22,778 bases of DNA from a virus. Every line of letters begins with the position of its first letter. Within the stretch, counting starts at the first letter, position 1. Below, piece by piece: positions 1 to 6,132 of this stretch. The notes beneath the pieces are model-generated. The model worked only from the letters and a program-made list of their open reading frames with translations. It was not told the DNA's origin and made no database searches. The stretch is from positions 1 to 22,778 of the IMG/VR virus record IMGVR_UViG_3300044641_000403, one strand, 5' to 3'. The translations under genes were made by a program, and so were the position numbers.

Positions 1-1
1 G

Positions 2-1075
2 GCTGTCGGCACGCCAGCGCAAAGGGTGGATGCGTTGCGGAGCGACGCCAGTGTTGTCGTCATTAACTATGACAACCTAGATAAGCTAGAGGATTTATCA
101 GGCTTCGACGGAATTGTATTCGACGAATTGACGCGGCTGAAGAACCCCAGCGGCAAACGCTTCAAGTCGCTGGAAAAGCTGCTGGCTAACGTCAAGGTGC
201 GCTGGGGCTTGACCGGATCGTTCACGTCGAACGGCCTTGAGGATGTCTTCGGCCAGTGCAAGATCATCGACCAAGGGTTATTGGGCCGCGCCAAGGGTGC
301 GTTCCTGCAACAGTATTTCATCTGCACCAACCGCGACTTCGGCCAGTGGGTTCCGGCAGCGGGCGCGCTTGAGCAAGTCATGGCGCGGATCAAACCGGCG
401 ACGTTCGTGCTGGAGCCGGGCGAGTATAAGGACAAGCTACCGCCGTGCCATGTCACAGAGGTGCGCGTCGCGCTGGACGACCGCAAGCCATACGAAAAGA
501 TGAAGCGTGAGTATGTCGTGCGCTTTGGTGACGACCAGATCGTAGCGCAGAACGCCGCGTCGGTGACAACCAAGCTGCAACAGATGGCGTCGGGCTTTGT
601 CTACAACCGCGACGCAGGCACGCCGTCCATCTGGTTTAGCAGCCACAAGTTCGACCGGCTGGAAGAGTTGCTGGCGGAGAACCAGCGGGCCAACACCATC
701 GTCGCGTATACCTATCAGGAAGAGTTGGCGGAACTGAAGCGCCGCTTCCCGCACGCAAAGACAATGGATGATCCCAACGTCATTGAACACTGGAACGCAG
801 GACAGGTCGAATTGCTGCTGGCCCACCCTAAGTCGGCAGGCCACGGCCTGAACCTACAGCATGGCGGATGCCACATGGTGTTCCTGTCGCTGCCGTGGTC
901 GCTGGAACTGTACGAGCAGACGGTCGGGCGCTTGCACCGCAGCGGCCAGACCAAGGATGTCTGGGTCTATGTGATGCTGACCGAGAAAACTATTGACGAA
1001 CGTATATGGGCGGCGCTGCACGACAAGCGTGCGGTGTCCGACATAGCATTAGAGGAATTGAAAGATGCGATCTAA
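2..1075 (+). CDS. SNF2-type DNA helicase, C-terminal part (5' truncated by window)
   Basis: Superfamily 2 (SNF2/DEAD-like) helicase, probably acting in phage DNA replication or recombination. The reading frame is open to the window edge, and the GTG at 26 is internal rather than a start. Motif II reads VFDELT (around nt 116-133, DEL- instead of DEAH), motif III GLTGSF follows (about nt 206-223), then the second RecA lobe with motif V AGHGLNLQ and motif VI QTVGRLHRSGQ (about nt 917-949). The arginines of motif VI, needed for ATP hydrolysis in the family, are present. The Walker A motif lies upstream of the window. The gene ends overlapping the next one by 11 bases. The family assignment is firm; the exact role is inferred. 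Confidence 0.9.
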   Translation, partial: AVGTPAQRVDALRSDASVVVINYDNLDKLEDLSGFDGIVFDELTRLKNPSGKRFKSLEKLLANVKVRWGLTGSFTSNGLEDVFGQCKIIDQGLLGRAKGAFLQQYFICTNRDFGQWVPAAGALEQVMARIKPATFVLEPGEYKDKLPPCHVTEVRVALDDRKPYEKMKREYVVRFGDDQIVAQNAASVTTKLQQMASGFVYNRDAGTPSIWFSSHKFDRLEELLAENQRANTIVAYTYQEELAELKRRFPHAKTMDDPNVIEHWNAGQVELLLAHPKSAGHGLNLQHGGCHMVFLSLPWSLELYEQTVGRLHRSGQTKDVWVYVMLTEKTIDERIWAALHDKRAVSDIALEELKDAI

Positions 1076-1268
1076 GTTTTTCCCTTACGTCTGCCGTTAT
1101 GTTAATAACGAAGGCGCGTGGCTGGCCGGCTATTATGATAAGGACGCCGCCGACCGACCGCCAGCGATGATGATCAAAGGCGCCGGAATTAAAGAAGGCG
1201 ACCAAATCTCCATCTCGTTTCTTGAACAGCCCGCAACGGCTAGGCAGATTGTAGGACTTGACAAATGA
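1065..1268 (+). CDS. Small hypothetical protein (67 aa)
   Basis: Function not recognised. The ATG overlaps the helicase end by 11 bases, and an AGGA about 8 bases upstream serves as ribosome site. The protein is soluble-looking and mixed alpha/beta, with an aromatic N-terminus (FFPYVCRYVNN) and no membrane segment. It ends with an ATGA overlap to the next gene, so it is the second cistron of a coupled early-type operon behind the helicase. The overlaps on both sides and the good ribosome site argue for a real gene. Confidence 0.75.
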   Translation: MRSKFFPYVCRYVNNEGAWLAGYYDKDAADRPPAMMIKGAGIKEGDQISISFLEQPATARQIVGLDK

Positions 1269-1456
1269 GTAAACTAAACTGGCGGTCGATGATTGCCGTG
1301 CTGTCCGACCTTACGGAAGGCGAACTAAAGGATGCGCTGGACGCGGAACTGAAGACGCACAAGCGCCCGGCCATCGCCCGGCGGTTGCATCAGCGTTACT
1401 CTGCAATGCGGACGGCGCGGGAGCGTGTCGAGATTATGAAGAGGCTGAAGAAATGA
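1265..1456 (+). CDS. Small helical basic protein with LHQRY...RER motif (63 aa)
   Basis: Function unknown. The protein looks wholly helical: an acidic N-terminal helix (SDLTEGELKDALDAEL) is followed by a basic one containing LHQRYSAMRTARERVEI and a KRLKK tail. I recall small phage proteins with a similar LHQRY-x3-R-x2-RER pattern downstream of replication genes, but this was not searched. Translation starts at an ATGA overlap with the 67-aa gene, with AGGA upstream, and ends in another ATGA overlap. The basic C-terminal helix could bind nucleic acid; that is speculation. Confidence 0.75.
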   Translation: MSKLNWRSMIAVLSDLTEGELKDALDAELKTHKRPAIARRLHQRYSAMRTARERVEIMKRLKK

Positions 1457-1584
1457 CAGACCATGCAGCGGCAACCGCCGAAGCACTAGAAATGGTGATT
1501 GCCATGCTAAAGGCAGGGCAATCACCAGAAGACTTAGGCCCGATGGTTATACTGATCGGGCGTATGATGGCTAGGCGAACCTAA
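1453..1584 (+). CDS. Small hypothetical protein (43 aa), last gene of the plus-strand operon
   Basis: A 43-residue frame starts at an ATGA overlap with the preceding gene and ends TAA. It is mostly helical and mildly hydrophobic (EMVIAMLKAGQSPEDLG and PMVILIGRMMARRT), with no clear function. GAAGAGGC upstream may act as a ribosome site. Its stop codon overlaps the stop codon of the convergent minus-strand gene by 4 bases, which marks the boundary between the two operons. It is supported by context only. Confidence 0.55.
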   Translation: MTDHAAATAEALEMVIAMLKAGQSPEDLGPMVILIGRMMARRT

Positions 1585-1748
1585 GCTAAGTATTGCGACA
1601 GCGCCGTAGCTGCTGCGCCGATGATGGCGAGTACGCCGGCCAGCTTGGCTTTCCAACCAAGGGCAGGCTTCGGCGCGGGGTCCATCGGCAAGATTTTGCC
1701 TGCGGCTTCTTTCACGGCAATCTTCGTGATGAGGTTCTTCAAGTTCAT
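1581..1748 (-). CDS. Small single-TM membrane protein (55 aa), last gene of the late operon
   Basis: A 55-residue frame with an amphipathic N-terminus (MNLKNLITKIAVKEAAGKIL), a Pro-rich linker and one C-terminal hydrophobic segment (LAGVLAIIGAAATALSQYLA). A strong ribosome site AAGGAG at 1755-1760 overlaps the endolysin stop codon (TAAGGAG), seven bases before ATG, so translation is probably coupled to the endolysin. The position right behind the endolysin suggests a lysis accessory such as a holin or antiholin, but no family is recognised. The gene ends in a tail-to-tail overlap with the plus-strand operon. Confidence 0.75.
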   Translation of the reverse strand: MNLKNLITKIAVKEAAGKILPMDPAPKPALGWKAKLAGVLAIIGAAATALSQYLA

Positions 1749-1758
1749 GTTACTCTCC

Positions 1759-2373
1759 TTACAGCCAAGCAGCGTACTTCTTGGTTTTCAGTTTGCGGTC
1801 ATCGAGGCCGTGCGTGCCCCCATTGATCCGCTTAGTGAGCTGCAGGATAGCAGCGTCATTGATGCCCTGATCACAGATTGACCATAGCTTGTTTGCGTCA
1901 AAAAACCACAAGGCGCTTTCAAAGCCAAGTTCTGTGGCAACGAGGTCTGGGTTGTCCAAAATCTCTTGCTCACGTCCGATATACTTACCGAATGCGCGGT
2001 AGTTGTTCTTGCCCGTCAATTGGAGGGGGCCGCGTCCTTTGTACAGCCACCCTTCGCCTGACGCTTCGTCACCATTACCCATACGGTTGGCATAGACGCG
2101 GTTAGCAATCTTCTCTGGCTTACGCTCGTAGGCACGAGCTAGCGCGTCGGTAGGAAAGTATTTACCGAAGATGCTGCGCAAACCCTTTGCGCTATAGTTC
2201 AGGTTCTCGCTGAACGCCTTGAAGTTGCCCGACTCATGCGCCGTCTGAGCGAAGAAGTGCGCGGCGCGGTTCTTGTTTAGCTTGAAGTGCGCGCAGGCGG
2301 CCTTCAGTGTCCCCGGACCAAACGCGCCATCTGAAGGGCATCCACATTTATCTTGTAGGTTTATAAGGCTCAT
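1759..2373 (-). CDS. Endolysin, GH19 chitinase-like lysozyme (204 aa)
   Basis: Predicted peptidoglycan hydrolase that degrades the host wall at lysis. It is glycoside hydrolase family 19-like: HFFAQTAHESGNF carries the family's catalytic Glu (in HES), followed by YKGRGPLQLTGKNNYRAFG, the classic GH19 substrate-cleft block, and a C-terminal TKRINGG motif. There is no signal peptide, so a holin would be needed for access to the wall. I chose the ATG at 2373, which makes an ATGA overlap with the upstream gene; an upstream TTG at 2391 would add six residues but overlap more. About 200 aa is normal for phage GH19 lysins. It is flanked by small membrane-protein genes, as expected in a lysis cassette. 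Confidence 0.93.
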   Translation of the reverse strand: MSLINLQDKCGCPSDGAFGPGTLKAACAHFKLNKNRAAHFFAQTAHESGNFKAFSENLNYSAKGLRSIFGKYFPTDALARAYERKPEKIANRVYANRMGNGDEASGEGWLYKGRGPLQLTGKNNYRAFGKYIGREQEILDNPDLVATELGFESALWFFDANKLWSICDQGINDAAILQLTKRINGGTHGLDDRKLKTKKYAAWL

Positions 2374-2873
2374 TTCCCTGCACTCCGCCAATCTGGAAAG
2401 TCGTTTTCGTCCACCACGCCGTCACCGTTCGCATCATAGCGCAGGTCGTTGCGGTATTTCTCCCAAGGCTCCATGTCGTCATCATCGTCGTCTTCAGGCT
2501 CGTCGATAAAGACTGTGGCCTGCGGATCGTCGTATACCTTCGGCGCCATCGCTGGCGTCAGTTCAAGCGGCGCTTCTGGTTCTGGTGCCGGCGCCGGTGC
2601 AGGCTCAGGGTCGGCGTCGCGCGCATTGGCGTTGAGGCTCAAGCCGCCCAGCAGTCCGACAAGTGCACCGATGATTGTTTGGAACGCAGGGTTAATCATC
2701 TCAAGAACGGCAGTGCTGTCCACTACGTCATTAGGCACAAACATGCCGACGACCAGCGCCAGCACGACGACAAGGATAACTGCCGACAGCGTGACGATTG
2801 CCACACGCACGACAAACTCAACGGTGTCGTTGACGCCGTCGTGCTTGCTCTCAAAACTATTCAGGAAGCTCAT
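2370..2873 (-). CDS. Two-TM holin-like protein with C-terminal EF-hand/dockerin-type calcium loop (167 aa)
   Basis: The N-terminal half has two hydrophobic segments, VAIVTLSAVILVVVLALVVG and INPAFQTIIGALVGLLGGLS. A Pro/Ala/Glu linker (PEPAPAPAPEPEAP) and an acidic run with six consecutive Asp follow. The last about 20 residues contain DANGDGVVDEND, which fits the EF-hand/dockerin loop with D, N, D, D and D at positions 1, 3, 5, 9 and 12. I chose the ATG at 2873, with AAGGA upstream and a 17-base overlap with the previous gene; an earlier start would add 24 residues in the overlap. The location before the endolysin and the two TMs suggest holin-type function. The calcium loop is visible but its use is unknown. 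The second TM block resembles that of the neighbouring 92-aa protein. Confidence 0.85.
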   Translation of the reverse strand: MSFLNSFESKHDGVNDTVEFVVRVAIVTLSAVILVVVLALVVGMFVPNDVVDSTAVLEMINPAFQTIIGALVGLLGGLSLNANARDADPEPAPAPAPEPEAPLELTPAMAPKVYDDPQATVFIDEPEDDDDDDMEPWEKYRNDLRYDANGDGVVDENDFPDWRSAGK

Positions 2874-3135
2874 CTTCTTCGTCCTTCTTCTTTTGCATAG
2901 CGCCGCTGCCCTGCCCCGCCATAAGTCCTGCCAACGCCCCAACAATGAACGTCGCTATCGGGTTAATCAGTTTAAAAAACTCAGCGTCATTCGGGGACTG
3001 CCCCTCCATCGGCTGCGACACAAACACCAACGAGTATAATACTGTAGCTACAATAAACGTAAGCGTCAGCGACAGGACGATCCCGACGATGAAACGCAGC
3101 AATTCTTCCGGCGTCCATTCACTTCTCGGCTTCAT
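2857..3135 (-). CDS. Two-TM holin-like membrane protein (92 aa)
   Basis: Small inner-membrane protein: a charged N-terminus (MKPRSEWTPEELLRF), TM1 (IVGIVLSLTLTFIVATVLYS), a short loop, TM2 (INPIATFIVGALAGLMAG) and a charged tail (QKKKDEEDELPE). Size and topology fit phage holins, which control the timing of endolysin release, but no named holin family is recognised. I start it at the ATG at 3135 behind GAAGAAGAAG rather than at a GTG at 3147 that lacks a ribosome site. It overlaps both neighbours by 17 bases. The INP-x4-I-x-GAL-x-GL-x-x-G pattern of TM2 recurs in the next gene, pointing to an old duplication. Confidence 0.85.
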   Translation of the reverse strand: MKPRSEWTPEELLRFIVGIVLSLTLTFIVATVLYSLVFVSQPMEGQSPNDAEFFKLINPIATFIVGALAGLMAGQGSGAMQKKKDEEDELPE

Positions 3136-3307
3136 CTTCTTCTTCACCCGTATCTATCAGCCACTCGGTGCAATAACCCATAGCGATGCACCGAGGTTTC
3201 TTACAAAGTTCATCTTCCCAGTTCGCAGGGTCTTGGCAATCATAACGGTAGCGGTCTTCGCAGGCCCCCAGCACCAGCACCGCCAGTAGTAGACTGACTA
3301 CACGCAT
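3119..3307 (-). CDS. Small Cys-rich lipoprotein (62 aa), possible outer-membrane lysis or envelope protein
   Basis: A short signal peptide (MRVVSLLLAVLVLGAC) ends in a lipobox LGAC, so Cys16 is the predicted lipidation site. The mature part starts EDRYRYDCQDPANWEDE, has four further cysteines that could form two disulfides, and ends strongly acidic. I recall similar YRYxCQDPxNW lipoproteins in aquatic phages, without an assigned role. In a lysis cassette it could serve as an o-spanin, but it is not Pro-rich like Rz1 and no i-spanin partner with a long periplasmic coiled coil is evident. AGGTGG precedes the ATG. The lipobox implies a Gram-negative host. Confidence 0.87.
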   Translation of the reverse strand: MRVVSLLLAVLVLGACEDRYRYDCQDPANWEDELCKKPRCIAMGYCTEWLIDTGEEEDEAEK

Positions 3308-3315
3308 ACGTCCAC

Positions 3316-3495
3316 CTAGCCAGCCTTTTGAAGCACGTTCACTAGTATGCCGATCAACAATACGATGATTGTGCCGGCGGAAGTCATGCCGACTTTCTCA
3401 ATGCGCTTCATCCGCGCGCAGATACTCTCGTACCTGAACGAGCAGACCTGTTCATGCGTGTTAAGTTGTGCTTGGGTCTGGTCAATAGATGTCAT
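3316..3495 (-). CDS. Tail-anchored small membrane protein, XhlA-like layout (59 aa)
   Basis: A 59-residue frame with a polar, helical N-terminus (TSIDQTQAQLNTHEQVCS), a basic stretch (ARMKRIEKVG) and one C-terminal TM (TSAGTIIVLLIGILVNVLQ). The order 'coiled-coil-like helix, basic turn, C-terminal TM' resembles haemolysin XhlA-type phage proteins that sit with holins and endolysins; the similarity is of layout, not a database hit. The ATG lies three bases after the stop of the 877-aa ejection-type gene with only a weak ribosome site, so translation is probably by re-initiation. It is the first gene of the lysis cassette. Confidence 0.75.
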   Translation of the reverse strand: MTSIDQTQAQLNTHEQVCSFRYESICARMKRIEKVGMTSAGTIIVLLIGILVNVLQKAG

Positions 3496-3498
3496 GGG

Positions 3499-6132
3499 TT
3501 AGCGTCTCATAGCGTTAAGTTGCACAAACTGCTTTTCTTTAGGCAGTCTGCCGTATATCGGTACGGGATAGCCTTCGGAAAAATCAACATCCACCAGCGG
3601 TTCGCCGGTGTCAGGATCGAAGTCAGGGAAGTTGTATATTTCACCCTTCGTCTGCGGCGTCATACCTTCAACACCTATTTGCACCACGGCTTGCTGTCTA
3701 GCTTGAGACATGGCGTTTTGATTAAGCACGGCTTGCTGGGCTGGCGTCAGAGCATTTCGGTTAGCCGCCGCCTGCTGCGGGGTGCCGGGCGCAAACTGAC
3801 GCGGGGCCGACGTCAATGGCGCTGCGCTTTGCTTTCCGTACAGAAACTTGCTTATGTAGTCTTCGGCTGGACGCACCTGTAGCAACTCGCCTGCTTGACG
3901 TGGCGACGCAAGTGCAGGGACTAACGATGTCATCGTTTTTTCAGACGCTTTCCGTGCTGCATCTTCGCCATATTGTTGCGCCACCATACCGCCGCCGCCA
4001 ACCTTGGGGATGCTGCCTGCTAAACGCGCGCCTGCTGCAAACGCGTTTAGCCCCTTCGGTTGTAGCATATCCCCAACATTAGCGGTAATACCCTGTTCAA
4101 AATTTAACTTTTGCGCGTCCGATAATTTTTCAAGACTTGTGCCCTTAACGGCTTCTTCAGCTTCAATTTCGCGGCCTAGCTTGTTAGCGGTGGCTAAATC
4201 TGCGCCCTGCATTTCCGCGTTAATATCAAACCGGCCCGGTCCCATCTTGCTGACTACCCAATCGGGATCGTCGCCCGCCATAACTTTTGCAAATTCAGGA
4301 TCAGGCAGTTCGGCAAGTTCCCGTTGAAGCCGCTGGCGCTCAATCGCCTTCATTCCTTCAGAAAAACTATTTAGATATTCTTTCCAACCCCTACCGCCGG
4401 CAGCTTCAATCGCGTCATCAATTAATGGTTGCGCTTCGCCTATAATTTGCGCGGTGTACGCGTGCAATGTTTTGGGGTCTGTAGGGCCAAGAATGGTCGC
4501 AATAACATTGCCCATATTGCGGCGTATATCGTAAAGTCCTGTGGCGTCTATATTCCCGCCAAACTTCTCTGCGCGCCGCTCCAAATTATTTGCAAATTCT
4601 GTAAGGACACGCGCGCGCGCCGGCACGGTATCTTCGGCGTCGTATGCCGCCCGGCGTAACTGAGCCACTAAGGGGCTAATATCTAGAGGTTTTAACCCCT
4701 GCGCGCGTAAGTTGGCTGCGACTTCTTCTAAGGACCGCGCGTCAACGCCAGCCATCAGCGACCTATCCGCAGCTTCACCACCGAAACGTTCCAAGCCGGC
4801 GACAATTTCACGCTGCCGTTTTATATCGGCAGGTAAACGCAGGCCACTTTCACGGATAAGTTTTGCGCTCCGGTCGTTCGCCGCAAGCAACTGGCGCGCG
4901 CGCTCAACTTCATTAGACGCCAACTGGCGTAAACGCGCCGCTTCTTGTTCAAGAGGAATAACTTGCGTCCGGCCAACATCAGCCCCCGTCAGCGCGCCCT
5001 CACGTTGAACTGCTGTAGCCGTCTGCATTTGTTTTTTAGACGCAGCGATGTTACGCACGGCTTCTGTTGGGTTTTTGCCGCCGGCAATAACTTGGCGCAT
5101 CCGGTTCTTTCCTTTGGCGCGTTCCAATGCAAGGTTAACAAGTTGCTTTTGCTGCTTGCTTCCGCTTGCAATCTGAGTAACTGCCGCCAGTTCAGGCGTG
5201 AGCAAACCGCGCGACGCCAAAAACTCAGCCGTGTTGGCTTTAATGTCCTTTGGCGCGTTTCGCAGTGCCTTTGCAATTTGGCTTGCGTTGTCGCTTATGA
5301 CTTCGCGCAATATTCTGGCGGCTTCCACTGGCCCTGCGCGACCCGTAATAACGTCATAGGTTTTACCTGCGCCGTATTTAAGTATGTGTCCGAGGACAGG
5401 CACAGTGGCACCAGCCAACGCTGCATCTGTCAAATCTTGATCGGTGGCGGCAGCAGCTATAAGGCTTGAAACAGAACCGCCAGCAGCACGAAGTGCAACG
5501 CGCGCCTTACGCGATCCGGCTATAATCTTGCCTTCTTTTACTGCCGTCTTTGTCGGCGCAGCTACCCGTGTGCCGCCGGATGTGACAGCCCGGCCAAACT
5601 TCTCTACCACTGCGCCTGCGCGGGGCATAACCTTACTAAGTAATCGCCCACCGCCCTGAATAACCGCGCCGCCGCCCATCGTGAGCGGGAGTGTTCCAGC
5701 AATTTCACCACCGAGTTTGCCGCCAGCAAAGGTAACAGGGTTGGCCTGTTGCCGTTCAGCAGCAAATTGCGCTAATCGCTTCTTGGTTTTGTCGGACGCA
5801 CCTACAGGTATATATTCTAAAGGGTTAAGGTAAGATAGCTTTTCAGCAATCGGTCTCAAGCCGCGTTCAAAACCAGACACGGCAGACGCAATCTTACTGC
5901 CAGTAGACCGCAGTGCGCTCTTCTCGTCTGCACGCTGTTTGGCTTGCTGCCTTGCGTAGCGTTCTTTAGGTGTTTCAAGACCAAACTGGCGCCTAATGTC
6001 CGCTTGCGTGGCAGAGTTTGCACGGCGGTAATCCGGCAGTGTAGCCACGCCAGCATTAAATATGGCCCTCTTTGTCTCCAAGTCGGCGTTGATGTAGTTC
6101 GGGTCGTTTAGAATTTCTACTGGGCTAGGCAT
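3499..6132 (-). CDS. Large internal virion / DNA-ejection-type protein (877 aa)
   Basis: Probably carried inside the capsid and injected with the DNA, by analogy with the P22 gp16/gp20 position and the large internal proteins of podoviruses. The N-terminus has a motif around LNDPNYINADLETKRAIF. Gly/Ala-rich hydrophobic blocks lie at about residues 133-165 and 212-255 (GGKLGGEIAGTLPLTMGGGA and SSLIAAAATDQDLTDAALAG), of a kind that could insert in membranes. The middle is long, helical and Arg/Lys-rich. The tail is Gln/Ala-rich, followed by an acidic DFDPDTGEPLVDVDF stretch. The start overlaps the previous stop (TAATG). No enzymatic motif is seen. Function is assigned from size, composition and position only. 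Confidence 0.75.
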   Translation of the reverse strand: MPSPVEILNDPNYINADLETKRAIFNAGVATLPDYRRANSATQADIRRQFGLETPKERYARQQAKQRADEKSALRSTGSKIASAVSGFERGLRPIAEKLSYLNPLEYIPVGASDKTKKRLAQFAAERQQANPVTFAGGKLGGEIAGTLPLTMGGGAVIQGGGRLLSKVMPRAGAVVEKFGRAVTSGGTRVAAPTKTAVKEGKIIAGSRKARVALRAAGGSVSSLIAAAATDQDLTDAALAGATVPVLGHILKYGAGKTYDVITGRAGPVEAARILREVISDNASQIAKALRNAPKDIKANTAEFLASRGLLTPELAAVTQIASGSKQQKQLVNLALERAKGKNRMRQVIAGGKNPTEAVRNIAASKKQMQTATAVQREGALTGADVGRTQVIPLEQEAARLRQLASNEVERARQLLAANDRSAKLIRESGLRLPADIKRQREIVAGLERFGGEAADRSLMAGVDARSLEEVAANLRAQGLKPLDISPLVAQLRRAAYDAEDTVPARARVLTEFANNLERRAEKFGGNIDATGLYDIRRNMGNVIATILGPTDPKTLHAYTAQIIGEAQPLIDDAIEAAGGRGWKEYLNSFSEGMKAIERQRLQRELAELPDPEFAKVMAGDDPDWVVSKMGPGRFDINAEMQGADLATANKLGREIEAEEAVKGTSLEKLSDAQKLNFEQGITANVGDMLQPKGLNAFAAGARLAGSIPKVGGGGMVAQQYGEDAARKASEKTMTSLVPALASPRQAGELLQVRPAEDYISKFLYGKQSAAPLTSAPRQFAPGTPQQAAANRNALTPAQQAVLNQNAMSQARQQAVVQIGVEGMTPQTKGEIYNFPDFDPDTGEPLVDVDFSEGYPVPIYGRLPKEKQFVQLNAMRR

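Noticed and set aside
67-844. Minus-strand open frames opposite the helicase
   Set aside because: They cover conserved helicase motifs on the other strand and have no recognisable domain.
1256-1268. TTGACA at the end of the 67-aa gene as a promoter -35
   Set aside because: No suitable -10 at 16-19 bases downstream, and it lies within tightly coupled genes.
2373-2391. TTG start for the endolysin adding six residues
   Set aside because: The ATG at 2373 gives the usual ATGA overlap and keeps the N-terminus of the domain; the extension only increases overlap with the upstream gene.
2449-3039. Ser-rich plus-strand frame of 196 codons opposite the membrane-protein genes
   Set aside because: Its Ser run mirrors the Asp/Glu codons of the real minus-strand gene; no start signal or operon context.
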